This document shows, one piece after another, positions 1 through 8,501 of a stretch of 64,000 bases of DNA. Location of the stretch: the IMG/VR virus record IMGVR_UViG_3300022916_000006, positions 54,746 through 118,745 of that record; one strand, written 5' to 3'. The translations under genes were made by a program, and so were the position numbers. Under the pieces are notes generated by a model. It was not told the origin of the DNA, ran no database searches, and worked only from the letters and a program-made list of their open reading frames with translations. Numbering within the stretch: position 1 is the stretch's first letter; each line of letters starts with the position of its first letter. The DNA is from a virus.

Positions 1-2
1 TA

Positions 3-1370
3 CCAAATGGTGAGTTAAGCTTAATTGATTTGGATGGTGTATATGATATTTCAGATTACAGTTTGATGAATTCACATAATGCAGAAATCAAACCAAATAC
101 ATTAAAAAAATATATACAACAAAAATGGAGTGATAAATATATGAAGCCAATTAGTTTTATAATACCAAGCAGAACAAATCTAAAATATTTAAAACAAGCA
201 TATAATTCAATAAGACAAAATCTACATCCAATGCATGAAATTTGTATTGCCGATGATGCTTCAACAGATGATACTTGGAAGTGGTTGACTGAAAAAGTCA
301 AAACAGATGTTAATTTAAAATTATATAAAAATGAAGGTCCAGATAGATTAGGTCACACAATATTATATGATACATTGGTGAATGAAATATCAACAAAGGA
401 TATTATCTGTATATTTCATGCTGATATGTATGCATGTAAAGGATTAGATGATGAGTTTATTAAATATCTAAAGCCAAGTGTAGTTGTGTCAGGTACTCGA
501 ATTGAACCACCATTACATCCAGACGGTCCTGAAAAGATAATAAAAGATTTTGGAATAGAACCAGAAGAATTTAAAGAAAGTGAATTAAACGATTTTGTTG
601 AAAATTTAAAAAATCAACATAGAACCAAATTAACAAATGGTATATTTGCACCCTGGGCTATGTATAAAGATGACTTTCAATCAATTCATGGACACGATCC
701 ATTATATGCCCCACAATCAAAAGAAGATTCGGACATCTTTAATAAGATGCATCTTGCTGGATATGATTTTATTCAGACTTGGAATGGTTTTGTATATCAT
801 ATGACATGTCGTGGAAGTAGATTTGCTGATGGTGCAAAGAGAAATCCAAATGGTGAAGTATTTATGAAAAATCGTGAGACTGATGAATGGTTGACTCAGA
901 ATAAAAAATCACATAGAAACTTCATTCGTAAATGGAGCTCAACGGTATTACATGATGCATATTTGAAACCAATAGTAAAGAATAAATATAATATTGGATT
1001 AGTAATATCAAATGCTAACTATGAATTAATTGAAATACTTGAACCATTCTTTGCAACATTATATGTAGATTGTGATTTTAAAATATATGTTGACAATGAA
1101 CAACCAAACACATTATATTCAATGATGGATAGAGTACAGAATATTGATGTTACACCACATAATGATATTGTTGTAGAATTCGATGCATCAAAATTAACAA
1201 ATGAATTGCTCAATGAATTCTTGATAAAATTATCAGATGTGATTGCAGATTCTGGTGAAATTGGTGAGTTCGAATATGAGATATTTAAAATAAAAATAAA
1301 AAGTGTTTCATCATATCAAAAAGATTTATTATATTATGATAACAATATAATCAATAAAAGAGCGTTTTAA
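3..1370 (+). CDS. Family 2 (GT-A) glycosyltransferase, 5' end outside window
   Basis: The reading frame is open to the left edge, so the gene probably starts before the window; the first in-window initiators (TTG 30, ATG 66) have no ribosome binding site. A GT-A domain starts near base 141 with the strand KPISFIIPSRTN, followed by DDASTDDTW (nucleotide-sugar site), an FHADMY segment where the metal-binding DxD motif is expected, and KEDSDIF for the ED motif region. About 130 C-terminal residues are of unknown type. It probably transfers a sugar to a phage structure, DNA base or host surface; the acceptor cannot be told. Its TAA overlaps the next ATG by one base (TAATG). Confidence 0.8.
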   Translation, partial: PNGELSLIDLDGVYDISDYSLMNSHNAEIKPNTLKKYIQQKWSDKYMKPISFIIPSRTNLKYLKQAYNSIRQNLHPMHEICIADDASTDDTWKWLTEKVKTDVNLKLYKNEGPDRLGHTILYDTLVNEISTKDIICIFHADMYACKGLDDEFIKYLKPSVVVSGTRIEPPLHPDGPEKIIKDFGIEPEEFKESELNDFVENLKNQHRTKLTNGIFAPWAMYKDDFQSIHGHDPLYAPQSKEDSDIFNKMHLAGYDFIQTWNGFVYHMTCRGSRFADGAKRNPNGEVFMKNRETDEWLTQNKKSHRNFIRKWSSTVLHDAYLKPIVKNKYNIGLVISNANYELIEILEPFFATLYVDCDFKIYVDNEQPNTLYSMMDRVQNIDVTPHNDIVVEFDASKLTNELLNEFLIKLSDVIADSGEIGEFEYEIFKIKIKSVSSYQKDLLYYDNNIINKRAF

Positions 1371-1645
1371 TGAAATATCCATGTTATATAGTCAAGATGA
1401 AGTCAACCAACAATATGGCGTTTAGTTGTAGTCCAGCATATTTAACCAAAGCATCAACAGGTGTTGTGACTGGTAAAATATGGATAGATTCTAATATTAA
1501 TGATGCTATTAGATTTGAAAGAAACGTAGATATAAAAAACTTACATAAACATGAAATTCCAATTAATTTATCAATATTAGTGGCTAAATATGGCGAACCA
1601 ATGAAAATAAATTCAGAAGCTGAATGGGTAGCAATGATGTTATGA
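1370..1645 (+). CDS. MKYYI-ELVA family protein, 91 aa (first of block 1)
   Basis: First member of the large paralogous family. Family architecture seen across the window: an N-terminal beta strand beginning MKYYI, a variable stretch usually with one Trp, a short strand plus an Ala-containing helix (PF.SYEDA or FKTK.EA), then a C-terminal strand and the tail S-E-x-E-L-V-A-x-L-L. This copy is divergent: MKYPCYIVKMK start, KIWIDSNINDAIRFER centre, an extra loop rich in Lys/Asn and tail SEAEWVAMML. Its start overlaps the glycosyltransferase stop; its stop overlaps the next start as ATGA. Function unknown. Confidence 0.8.
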   Translation: MKYPCYIVKMKSTNNMAFSCSPAYLTKASTGVVTGKIWIDSNINDAIRFERNVDIKNLHKHEIPINLSILVAKYGEPMKINSEAEWVAMML

Positions 1646-1860
1646 AATATTATATGATATATGATCCAGGTATGAGTGCCACCGAATTAAAATTTGTTTT
1701 TTATAATAGAGCATTGACTGTTTATAAATATACAACTGACTTTAGCAATAGTGATATTGTAGTATCAGATTCTAGAGATAAATTAAATAGTAATAGTGGT
1801 AAACGTTGGGGAAATGTTAAAGTATTTTCTGAAAATGAAATTATACCATATATATTGTAA
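1642..1860 (+). CDS. MKYYI-ELVA family protein, 72 aa
   Basis: Start taken at the ATGA junction (MKYYMIYDPG) rather than an in-frame ATG 18 bases upstream. Centre NSGKRWGNVKVFSENE, tail ENEIIPYIL. The Trp lies unusually close to the tail and the helix is poorly preserved. Ends with TAA, so the ATGA chain is broken and the next gene starts five bases downstream. Confidence 0.8.
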   Translation: MKYYMIYDPGMSATELKFVFYNRALTVYKYTTDFSNSDIVVSDSRDKLNSNSGKRWGNVKVFSENEIIPYIL

Positions 1861-1865
1861 AACAT

Positions 1866-2090
1866 ATGAAATATTATATTATAAGACCCAAGACAGATAT
1901 AAAAAATCCATATATTGCCCAAATGTCTAAGAATGATTATTATGCTACCCGTAATGTTGAAGACATTGTATCATTTAAAACCAAGTCTGAAGCTCAAAGA
2001 GTGATAGCACATGAAAGTATGAGGTATCCTGAGTTCTGGTGTGATGCTTATGTGATAGATGAAAATGAACTGATACCCCATCTGTTATGA
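1866..2090 (+). CDS. MKYYI-ELVA family protein, 74 aa
   Basis: MKYYIIRPKTD start; VEDIVSFKTKSEAQRVI helix; FWCDAYVIDENELIPHLL end. Closest in-window relatives by eye are the next gene and the copy at 25795 (same FW.D/T...V.NENE arrangement). Overlaps the next start by ATGA. Confidence 0.85.
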   Translation: MKYYIIRPKTDIKNPYIAQMSKNDYYATRNVEDIVSFKTKSEAQRVIAHESMRYPEFWCDAYVIDENELIPHLL

Positions 2091-2317
2091 AATATTATAT
2101 TATACGAATAAGTGATAATGAAAACCATTACAAATATGTTATGACAAGTGGATCAGGGTTACATTATGGGGCATCACCAGACTATACAAGGATAACAGCA
2201 TTCAAGTCCAAAACACAAGCACAAAACATAATAACTGCAGGCTGTAAACGTGATATGAATTTTTGGCATGATATGGTGGTAGTAAATGAGAATGAATTGG
2301 TTGCACATATTTTATGA
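2087..2317 (+). CDS. MKYYI-ELVA family protein, 76 aa
   Basis: MKYYIIRISDNE start, ITAFKSKTQAQNIITAG helix and NFWHDMVVVNENELVAHIL end. Clearly a duplicate of its upstream neighbour with diverged middle, consistent with local tandem duplication. ATGA on both sides. Confidence 0.87.
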   Translation: MKYYIIRISDNENHYKYVMTSGSGLHYGASPDYTRITAFKSKTQAQNIITAGCKRDMNFWHDMVVVNENELVAHIL

Positions 2318-2568
2318 AACGTTATTATATTGTATGGAAATATGTTGATATTGATAAGAGTTCAGTTGGAAATTGGCTCTGGCATTATGCTTACATGCGT
2401 AAGTATGTAATTGATGATGAACATGATGTTTTTTATTGGACATTTAATATAAATGAAGCACGGGTTTTTAATTATAAACTTTATGCTAAATGGTACATGT
2501 GGAGTCGAAAACGAACAGCTCATATGTGTATATTATCAGAACAAGAATTAGTATTGAAATTATTATGA
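2314..2568 (+). CDS. MKYYI-ELVA family protein, 84 aa
   Basis: Trp/Tyr-rich member: MKRYYIVWKYVDID start, GNWLWHYAYMRKYV, FYWTFNINEARVFNYK and tail LSEQELVLKLL. The TFN.NEA.VFN motif matches the copies at 12341 and 16532. ATGA junctions on both sides. Confidence 0.83.
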   Translation: MKRYYIVWKYVDIDKSSVGNWLWHYAYMRKYVIDDEHDVFYWTFNINEARVFNYKLYAKWYMWSRKRTAHMCILSEQELVLKLL

Positions 2569-2777
2569 ACAAATATTATATTGTATATCGTGTTAGTAGC
2601 TCAAATGAGTACGTATATAGAGGATCGAATGGGTGGTTGAGTACAACAAATGATAGAAAAATTATACCATATGAATCATATGAACATGCTATGGTGGATT
2701 ATGTTGGGTTGCATTGGGATATAGCGGATAACACATCAATAATGGATGAAATTGAATTGCTTGCTAAATTATTATGA
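2565..2777 (+). CDS. MKYYI-ELVA family protein, 70 aa
   Basis: Start set at the ATGA junction (MNKYYIVYRV). Belongs by eye to the 'Y.G..GW.....IPYESYE.A' subgroup: YRGSNGWLSTTNDRK followed by IIPYESYEHA. Tail MDEIELLAKLL is a variant. A longer in-frame version starting inside the upstream gene is not preferred. Confidence 0.83.
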   Translation: MNKYYIVYRVSSSNEYVYRGSNGWLSTTNDRKIIPYESYEHAMVDYVGLHWDIADNTSIMDEIELLAKLL

Positions 2778-3088
2778 ACAAAACGCTCAAACCAAGAATA
2801 TATCCATATTATGTATTAAGATTAAAAGATGGTAAAAAAGGATATGCATCTCAAGTACATCATCGTAAAACATCTCACATATTTAGACGACAATTTGGAT
2901 CATTTAAACAAACAGTCAAGCGACCTAAGATAATACATTCAGTGGATATGTTGGAAGCTCATAAATTTAAAACCTTTATTGAAGCATATGCTATGTGCAA
3001 TATTAGTGTGAAATGGACCAATGAAGATAGTTTATATGATATAATTAAAATATCAGATGAAGCATGTGAAATGGTATATTTATTATGA
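2774..3088 (+). CDS. MKYYI-ELVA family protein, 104 aa, basic
   Basis: Longer, Lys/His/Arg-rich member (MNKTLKPRIYPYYVLRLKDG start), with HKFKTFIEAYAM as the helix and SDEACEMVYLL as a degenerate tail. The positive charge sets it apart from the mostly acidic relatives. ATGA at both ends keeps it in the translational chain. Confidence 0.8.
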   Translation: MNKTLKPRIYPYYVLRLKDGKKGYASQVHHRKTSHIFRRQFGSFKQTVKRPKIIHSVDMLEAHKFKTFIEAYAMCNISVKWTNEDSLYDIIKISDEACEMVYLL

Positions 3089-3327
3089 AACATTATATAA
3101 TATATAAAGATGAAAGAGATAGTGGATATGTTCAATATGATATTACGGCAAATTCTTATGAATTAACTAAAAATATTAATAATATTATTGGATTTGATTC
3201 CAAAAGAAAAGCACAATTTATGATTACAGAGAGAATTAATTATTGTATTAAGCGTGGGTATAATTATCACTTCTGGAGTTATGTAACAATAGTGACAGAA
3301 AGTGAATTGGTTGCATATTTATTATGA
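3085..3327 (+). CDS. MKYYI-ELVA family protein, 80 aa
   Basis: MKHYIIYKDERDSG start; NNIIGFDSKRKAQFMI helix; YHFWSYVTIVTESELVAYLL end. Standard layout with the FW pair before the last strand. ATGA on both sides. Confidence 0.86.
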   Translation: MKHYIIYKDERDSGYVQYDITANSYELTKNINNIIGFDSKRKAQFMITERINYCIKRGYNYHFWSYVTIVTESELVAYLL

Positions 3328-3566
3328 AATATTATATTATAGCAATAAAGGGTGATACAACATATTACAGATCATATTTCTTAAGGAGACATGAAGATAT
3401 ATATTCATACTGGTCAATAAAATTTAAAAAAGCAATAGAATTTATATCTAGGGATGAAGCAACTAAGTTTACAAAAACTCATAGCTATAAATATACAGTT
3501 GGTGTACCATCTATGAGTGATCTTAAAATTGTATCAGAAACTGAATTAGTTGCATATTTATTATAG
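3324..3566 (+). CDS. MKYYI-ELVA family protein, 80 aa (last of block 1)
   Basis: MKYYIIAIKGDTTYYR start, SYWSIKFKKAIEFISRDEA centre, KIVSETELVAYLL end. Stops with TAG, which ends the coupled block; the next gene has its own ribosome binding site. Confidence 0.86.
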   Translation: MKYYIIAIKGDTTYYRSYFLRRHEDIYSYWSIKFKKAIEFISRDEATKFTKTHSYKYTVGVPSMSDLKIVSETELVAYLL

Positions 3567-3601
3567 TGTAAGAGAATAACATATGAATAAGGAAAATTAA
3601 A

Positions 3602-3748
3602 ATGACAAAGGTGGATTACAATGCCTTTGATGATGATAAGAATGACGGCTTTAAAAAAAGCAAGAAGCGCATCAAACGAATAAAAAAACGAAAAAGTGGC
3701 TATGATAAGAAATCATCAGATCACAGAAAAAACAAACCAAAGAGGTAA
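3602..3748 (+). CDS. Small, highly basic protein, 48 aa
   Basis: Forty-eight codons behind an AAGGA site (ATAAGGAAAATTAAAATG). The N-terminus is acidic (FDDDKND), followed by a Lys/Arg-rich stretch (KKSKKRIKRIKKRKSG) and a basic end. Such composition suggests nucleic-acid binding or a small structural protein, but nothing more specific can be said. The good ribosome binding site and tight spacing to the next gene support it as real. Confidence 0.6.
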   Translation: MTKVDYNAFDDDKNDGFKKSKKRIKRIKKRKSGYDKKSSDHRKNKPKR

Positions 3749-3753
3749 GTTAC

Positions 3754-3978
3754 ATGTTGGATTTTTCAAGAATGATAGCATTTGTTGAAAATGGTGTAAA
3801 GAAGATAAAATTACCAAAATTATGCGTAATTGGAATTCATAAATTTTCAAAGTGGGAAATTGTGGACGAAGGTGATCGTATTAATAATATATCAAAAGCA
3901 CCAATTGGCAGATATATAGAACAAAAAAAAGAATGCCCAAAATGTGGTATAGTAAAACTTAGAATAGAACTTTCTTAA
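3754..3978 (+). CDS. Zinc-ribbon protein, C-x4-H / C-x2-C type, 74 aa
   Basis: A putative metal site is formed by CVIGIH (C-x4-H) and CPKC (C-x2-C) near the C-terminus, separated by a KWE-containing segment. The gene at 40650 has the same four ligands, the same IG.H...KWE core and the same CxxCG..LR end, so the two are paralogues about 37 kb apart. Function unknown; zinc ribbons of this size often mediate protein or nucleic-acid contacts. Preceded by AAGAGGTAAGTTACATG. Confidence 0.75.
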   Translation: MLDFSRMIAFVENGVKKIKLPKLCVIGIHKFSKWEIVDEGDRINNISKAPIGRYIEQKKECPKCGIVKLRIELS

Positions 3979-4006
3979 ATAAAACAAAAAAAGGATATAT
4001 AATTAT

Positions 4007-4219
4007 ATGGAAAATGATGCAGTAGATGTCGGTCAAGTAGACTGGGAAAAAGAGAGATTTGGAATGGTGGATGAATCAACAATATTTTGGTTAAAACCAA
4101 GAGTTGGGCACTTAGAACCATCATTTAGAAAATTAGATGATAATCATGCAATGAATTTAAGGAGTAGAGCTACGATACTATTACAGTATGATTCTACAAT
4201 ATATCTGAAAGAATATTAA
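4007..4219 (+). CDS. Hypothetical protein, 70 aa
   Basis: Starts at ATG behind an AAGGATATATAATT leader. Soluble, with WEKERFGMVDESTIFWLKP near the N-terminus and LRSRATILLQYDSTIYL at the end. No motif recognised; it precedes an HNH gene by three bases, so the two are probably co-translated. Confidence 0.6.
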   Translation: MENDAVDVGQVDWEKERFGMVDESTIFWLKPRVGHLEPSFRKLDDNHAMNLRSRATILLQYDSTIYLKEY

Positions 4220-4222
4220 ACA

Positions 4223-4753
4223 ATGTGTGATAATGGAGAAAAATTAAAACCAACGTTATTACCAATAAAATTACCAAATAAGCATCTACCATTAACCAAA
4301 GAGTTAATATTAGAAGCTCAAAGGCATACAAAATCTGGTGGAGCAGCCGCTAGATTTCTTGGTGTTCATATTGTCACATATACAAAATATGCAAGAATAT
4401 ATGGAATATATGAATCACATAAAAATCAAAGTGGATTTGGAATTAGAAAAGGTAGAGCCGCACCAAAATTTGAAATGAGTAGAATATTCGATGGTGAACG
4501 ACCACATAGATTTAATTGGAGATATTTTAAACGTAGATTGGTTGAAGAAGGATATTTCAAAGAAGAATGTGGTATATGTGGATTCAATGAGATCAATTTA
4601 AATTCAGGTAGAGTGTGTCTTCATGTTGATACTGTGAATGGTGATCGTACTGATTTAGCATATGATAATGTAAGATTATTATGTCTTAATTGCTACGTGT
4701 CAAATAATGGATATTTACCAGCATCACCATTAAAGATATTTTGTGGTTGGTAA
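4223..4753 (+). CDS. HNH endonuclease-like protein with HTH, 176 aa
   Basis: Residues about 25-60 resemble a helix-turn-helix (GGAAARFLGVHIVTYTKYAR). The C-terminal half is a phage-type HNH domain: CGICG, then LHVDTVNGDRTD, then YDNVRLLCLNCY, giving two zinc CxxC pairs around the HNH core. The canonical 'HxDHxNGD' is here HVDTVNGD, so the second His of that motif is missing; the protein may be a weakened nuclease or a DNA-binding derivative. Phage HNH proteins of this size are commonly free-standing homing endonucleases. Confidence 0.75.
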   Translation: MCDNGEKLKPTLLPIKLPNKHLPLTKELILEAQRHTKSGGAAARFLGVHIVTYTKYARIYGIYESHKNQSGFGIRKGRAAPKFEMSRIFDGERPHRFNWRYFKRRLVEEGYFKEECGICGFNEINLNSGRVCLHVDTVNGDRTDLAYDNVRLLCLNCYVSNNGYLPASPLKIFCGW

Positions 4754-4936
4754 ATGTTTAAAATCAATGATATGGTGCGAATTAAAATTGATGTATATAT
4801 AAATAAGAAAAGAGTTTTAAAGTATGGTGATTTAGTTGTAATATTAGGTATGGGATATCCAGATAAAGATTTATGTGTGGGTACCAGTGACGATAGAATA
4901 TATTATATTGATGATTACCAAGTAGAAGAAGAATGA
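4754..4936 (+). CDS. Small SH3/KOW-like protein, 60 aa
   Basis: Starts directly after the HNH stop. All-beta pattern F.INDMVRIK....INKKRVLKYGDLVVILGMG with a hydrophobic-Gly turn and acidic end, similar in pattern to small SH3/KOW barrels. The fold is inference from pattern only. Confidence 0.55.
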   Translation: MFKINDMVRIKIDVYINKKRVLKYGDLVVILGMGYPDKDLCVGTSDDRIYYIDDYQVEEE

Positions 4937-4945
4937 GAAAGAAAA

Positions 4946-5320
4946 ATGATAAAGTTACAATTAGAGACTATTAGAAATATAATTCAACATTATGATGTGG
5001 AATGTTCTGTGATCATCACATCCAATGCAGATTTCTATGCTATGTACAATGTGGACACAAACACTATTACGATATCGAGAGATGATAATAACTCAATAGC
5101 CAGATTAGTGAAATCACTATTGCATGAAATTCAACATGCAATCACTGCTAAAGAACTTGGTAAAGAAAAATATAAAATTGATTATGAATTGGAAATGGAA
5201 GTGTTAATGCAAAAAGGATACTCTCATGAAAAAGCATATAAAAATAATAAATATGAGAAGATTGCCAACAAGTTTGCAAAAGATAATTTAAAAAAAATAA
5301 AAAAGTTGTTTTTTTATTGA
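4946..5320 (+). CDS. Zincin-like protein (HExxH), 124 aa
   Basis: Residues around 58 carry LLHEIQHAI, an HExxH zinc-protease motif, followed about 20 residues later by a Glu-rich helix (YELEMEVLMQKG) that could supply the third ligand, as in ImmA/IrrE-type peptidases. N-terminal half is beta-rich (SVIITSNADFYAMY..TITIS). C-terminus is Lys-rich. A small phage metallopeptidase is plausible; the substrate is unknown. A promoter-like element overlaps its last codons. Confidence 0.7.
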   Translation: MIKLQLETIRNIIQHYDVECSVIITSNADFYAMYNVDTNTITISRDDNNSIARLVKSLLHEIQHAITAKELGKEKYKIDYELEMEVLMQKGYSHEKAYKNNKYEKIANKFAKDNLKKIKKLFFY

Positions 5321-5345
5321 GTAAATATGTTATAACTTTCATTGC
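5309..5345 (+). promoter_or_regulatory. Promoter-like element upstream of MoxR operon
   Basis: TAACTT at 5333-5338 followed by TCATTGCATGA matches the 3' half of the recurring phage element; 18 bases upstream is only a T-run, and the better TTGTTT (5306) is 21 bases away. A weak match, supported by its place before the 5399 operon. Confidence 0.4.
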
Positions 5346-5398
5346 ATGAAAAATTGAATAAAGATAAAATAGAGTTTTAAACAAAAAAGGAACCGTAA

Positions 5399-6526
5399 AT
5401 GAGAATAATCAAAACGACTGAATATGCTACCATACTGGAATTGTGCTACACTGCAAAACAGCCACTATTTATACAAGGTGGACCTGGAGTTGGTAAGAGT
5501 GAAATTCCACGACAAGTATTTTCTGAAATCGCTAAACGAGATAAACTTGAATTTGTCGAATGGGACAAATGCTCAAATGAGAAGAAGGCTAATTTATTTG
5601 TTAATCCAGATAAATATTTTGTATTTTGTGATCAGAGATTATCACAAATGGATACGACTGATTTAGGTGGGCTACCAATGCCAAGTGAAGCAAAAGATCG
5701 ACTGTTGAAAATTCCACAAGCGTGGATTGTTTATTTTTGTGATCAAAAATCAAATGGTGTTATTTTCTTTGATGAAATTAACTTAGCACCACCTGTTGTT
5801 ACTGGATCAGCATATCAGATCATTCTTGATAGATCAATGTCTGACATGAAATTATCCGATAATGTTTATGTGATGGCTGCTGGAAATAGATCAGAAGATC
5901 AAGCGTTCACACATCAAATGCCATTGCCACTACGTGACCGATTTAATGAAATTGAAATACGACCTGATAAGAAATCTTGGGTTAGTTGGGCATCTAAAAA
6001 TGGTGTGAATCCTCACTTGATTGCATTCATTAACTGGAAAGAAAGTTATCTATACAAAGTTGATCAAAACGCATCAAATAAAAGTGTAACTCCTCGTGGT
6101 ATTGTTCGGGCATCACATTTGCTTGGTGATTTGAATTTCTTGGGAAGTGTATCGAATACAAAGAAAGCAAGATTGTATCTTGATATTTCTGTTGGTGAAG
6201 GATTCTCACAAGAGTTCATGGCTTACATCAAATATTACAAAAAACTCAAATGGGATACTATTTACAAAAACCCAAAAGAAGCACTTGCTAAACTTGAACG
6301 AAATGAAATCTTTGCTGTTACTGGTGGATTGATTGAACATTACATGGGAACTAAATACAGCACTGATCAAATCATCAATGTCATTAAGTACTTGGGATCA
6401 GAATTCTCAATCATGACACTACGAATGATTAAAGATACTGATGAAGCTAAATTTATGAAAGTTGCATTGAAGAATAAAACTTTCATCTCTGAAATCACTG
6501 ACGATATTAAAAAATACTTACTATAA
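5399..6526 (+). CDS. MoxR-type AAA+ ATPase, 375 aa
   Basis: Walker A GGPGVGKS at residues 27-34, Walker B GVIFFDEI near 120, sensor-1 Asn in MAAGNRSED and an Arg-finger region in PLPLRDRF: a complete MoxR-family ATPase core, about the usual family length. MoxR ATPases act as chaperone-like remodelers with VWA-domain partners, and the next gene encodes exactly such a protein, so the two very likely form a functional pair. Good ribosome binding site (AAAAAGGAACCGTAAATG). A second ATPase/VWA pair lies at 34.1-37.9 kb. Confidence 0.9.
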   Translation: MRIIKTTEYATILELCYTAKQPLFIQGGPGVGKSEIPRQVFSEIAKRDKLEFVEWDKCSNEKKANLFVNPDKYFVFCDQRLSQMDTTDLGGLPMPSEAKDRLLKIPQAWIVYFCDQKSNGVIFFDEINLAPPVVTGSAYQIILDRSMSDMKLSDNVYVMAAGNRSEDQAFTHQMPLPLRDRFNEIEIRPDKKSWVSWASKNGVNPHLIAFINWKESYLYKVDQNASNKSVTPRGIVRASHLLGDLNFLGSVSNTKKARLYLDISVGEGFSQEFMAYIKYYKKLKWDTIYKNPKEALAKLERNEIFAVTGGLIEHYMGTKYSTDQIINVIKYLGSEFSIMTLRMIKDTDEAKFMKVALKNKTFISEITDDIKKYLL

Positions 6527-6559
6527 ATTTTAATATCAAAAAGCAAAAAGGAGAAGTGA

Positions 6560-7855
6560 GTGAGTAGTAATAATACAAGTCACACGTTAAATGCTGAAGA
6601 CAGATTGCTTCGTGGTAAAATTAAACTACAACGTGAACAGCCATTTTATGCATATCTATTACTGGGGTTGGAATGTGTTAAAAACAATAAAATTCCAACT
6701 GCTGGTGTTGATATGGGAAGACACATGTATTACAATGAGAAGTGGGTTCAAAACTTATCTGATGAACATTTAAAGTTTGTCCTATGTCATGAAATCTTAC
6801 ATGTTGTGTTGTGTCATTTGATTCGTGGTGGAACTAGAAAACATCGTTTATTTAATATTGCGGCTGATATAGTTATAAATGCTATGTTGGTTGAAGATGG
6901 ATTTTCTACACCACCAGACGTAATTCAAATTGTTGATAACAGATGGGAATACAAAGACGCAAAAGGCAAAAAACATTACATTGACAAGTGCTCAGAAAAA
7001 TCATCAGAAGAAGTATATGATGAACTTCAAAAGATTTCTGAAGATATGGATGAACGAGATGCACATTATAAATGTGATGGTAATTGTCAACCTGGTGATG
7101 GTGATGGTCAGTGTAAAGGTGGTGGTGAATGTACTTGTGGTAATGAATTTGGTGATGTTGATCAATTTGATGAACACATGAGAGAATCAGGAATGTCACA
7201 AGATGAAATCGATGAAGCCAAAGAGGAGTTCAGAAGACAAATGGTTGAAGCCGCTACCCATGCAAAAAGTAGAGGCAACATGCCAGGATCAATGAAACGA
7301 ATCTTAGATGATTTGTTAAACCCTCAACTTGATTGGAAAACATTATTATATAATTATATCACAAAAGATATAATATATGATTTCACAATGAAACGCCCAG
7401 GTAGAAGAAGCTTTGCGGCAGGAGTATATCTACCAACCGTATTGAGAGAAAATCTTGATATTGATATTACAATTGATACATCTGGTTCAATTGGTGCAGA
7501 AGAATATAAGTCATTCATGAGTGAAGTGATTGGTATTGCAAATGCATTTGAAAGTATCAAAATGAACATTATCTTTTGGGATACTCAAGTTAGAGAACCA
7601 ATTGAAAAAGTTACAATGGGAAACAAAGAGCATTTGTTAAAAATGACACCAAAAGGTGGTGGTGGAACTACAATGTCATGTCTTGGTAAATACTATGAAG
7701 GTAAACAATTACCAAAATTGATTGTCACCCTAACAGACGGATATGTTGAATGTAATCCTAAATTACCAATGGGTGTACAACATCTGTTTGTGCTATCAAA
7801 AGATAGCTCAGATGAACAGCTTAAAGGTCTTGGAGTCATAACCAAGTTAAAATGA
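6560..7855 (+). CDS. VWA-like protein with N-terminal metallopeptidase motif, 431 aa
   Basis: GTG start chosen because AAGGAG lies just upstream. Residues 77-81 are HEILH within FVLCHEILHVVLCH, a zincin motif; a Gly/Cys/Asp-rich middle (about 155-200, several CxGxG/CTCG pairs) links to a VWA domain whose MIDAS is DTSGS near residue 306. This matches the DUF2201-type 'putative metallopeptidase plus VWA' architecture that bacteria encode beside MoxR ATPases. Overlaps the next gene by ATGA. Confidence 0.85.
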   Translation: MSSNNTSHTLNAEDRLLRGKIKLQREQPFYAYLLLGLECVKNNKIPTAGVDMGRHMYYNEKWVQNLSDEHLKFVLCHEILHVVLCHLIRGGTRKHRLFNIAADIVINAMLVEDGFSTPPDVIQIVDNRWEYKDAKGKKHYIDKCSEKSSEEVYDELQKISEDMDERDAHYKCDGNCQPGDGDGQCKGGGECTCGNEFGDVDQFDEHMRESGMSQDEIDEAKEEFRRQMVEAATHAKSRGNMPGSMKRILDDLLNPQLDWKTLLYNYITKDIIYDFTMKRPGRRSFAAGVYLPTVLRENLDIDITIDTSGSIGAEEYKSFMSEVIGIANAFESIKMNIIFWDTQVREPIEKVTMGNKEHLLKMTPKGGGGTTMSCLGKYYEGKQLPKLIVTLTDGYVECNPKLPMGVQHLFVLSKDSSDEQLKGLGVITKLK

Positions 7856-8208
7856 GCAAGTCAGATAAAAACAAAAATGATAATAAAACAAGATCATCAG
7901 GAACACCACCTGATGATCTTCTTCAACATATATTAAATTCTAAAACTACAGAATTGGATGATATTATCCTGCAATTACTGGGCACTGGAAAAATGAAAGA
8001 TGATGATGAATTCTTTACTGTGTCGGATATTAATGTAGAACAATTTACACTTGATGAAATTTTAGTCATGATAAAAGAGACATTACAAATAACATATGAT
8101 ACATCAAATAATGTAGTCAATATTAGTTTTAAAGGTGTTGATGCAAACAAATTCAACAAACAAATTCAACAAAAATTAACAGCAGGTGCAGTGACTGATA
8201 AATTATAA
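7852..8208 (+). CDS. Hypothetical protein of the MoxR/VWA operon, 118 aa
   Basis: Lys/Asn-rich N-terminus, a TPPDDLLQHIL helix, then a beta-rich end. Overlapping ATGA with the VWA gene suggests coupled translation and a role in the same complex, which is inference. No family recognised. Confidence 0.65.
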   Translation: MSKSDKNKNDNKTRSSGTPPDDLLQHILNSKTTELDDIILQLLGTGKMKDDDEFFTVSDINVEQFTLDEILVMIKETLQITYDTSNNVVNISFKGVDANKFNKQIQQKLTAGAVTDKL

Positions 8209-8219
8209 TATAAAATTAC

Positions 8220-8263
8220 TTGATAGATGTTATGATTTAATCGTAATTTTAAGTAGTTATGAC
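8220..8263 (+). promoter_or_regulatory. Phage promoter-like element
   Basis: TTGATA (8220-8225), 18 bp, TAATTT (8244-8249), then TAAGTAGTTATGACAGA. Fits the recurring bipartite consensus; the next gene at 8295 has an AAAGGA site. Confidence 0.6.
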
Positions 8264-8294
8264 AGATAAGAATTAAACAAAGGATAAAAATAAA

Positions 8295-8498
8295 ATGAAT
8301 GAAATCACAGTACATTATTGGCATGGTACAAAATATGAAGATATCAATTTTAATCATGGAGCAGTGTTTCCGTATACAGTTCGCAAACGAAATCAAATTA
8401 TTAATGCAGTTCAAAATGCTGGAAAATCAATCATGTTAAGACCATCTGGTGATAGCTTACAGATATGGATTGATGATGGTATGTTTAGGCAGAGGTAG
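8295..8498 (+). CDS. Hypothetical protein, 67 aa
   Basis: First gene behind the 8220 element with AAAGGATAAAAATAAAATG. Pattern EITVHYWHGTKYEDINF then KRNQIINAVQNAGKSIM and LQIWIDDGMF suggests a small alpha/beta protein. Not recognised. Confidence 0.6.
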   Translation: MNEITVHYWHGTKYEDINFNHGAVFPYTVRKRNQIINAVQNAGKSIMLRPSGDSLQIWIDDGMFRQR

Positions 8499-8501
8499 AT
8501 T

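Noticed and set aside
6906-7199. Minus-strand His-rich ORF
   Set aside because: Antisense of the GGTGATGGT-rich linker of the 6560 gene; no ribosome binding site and no other minus-strand genes in the window.
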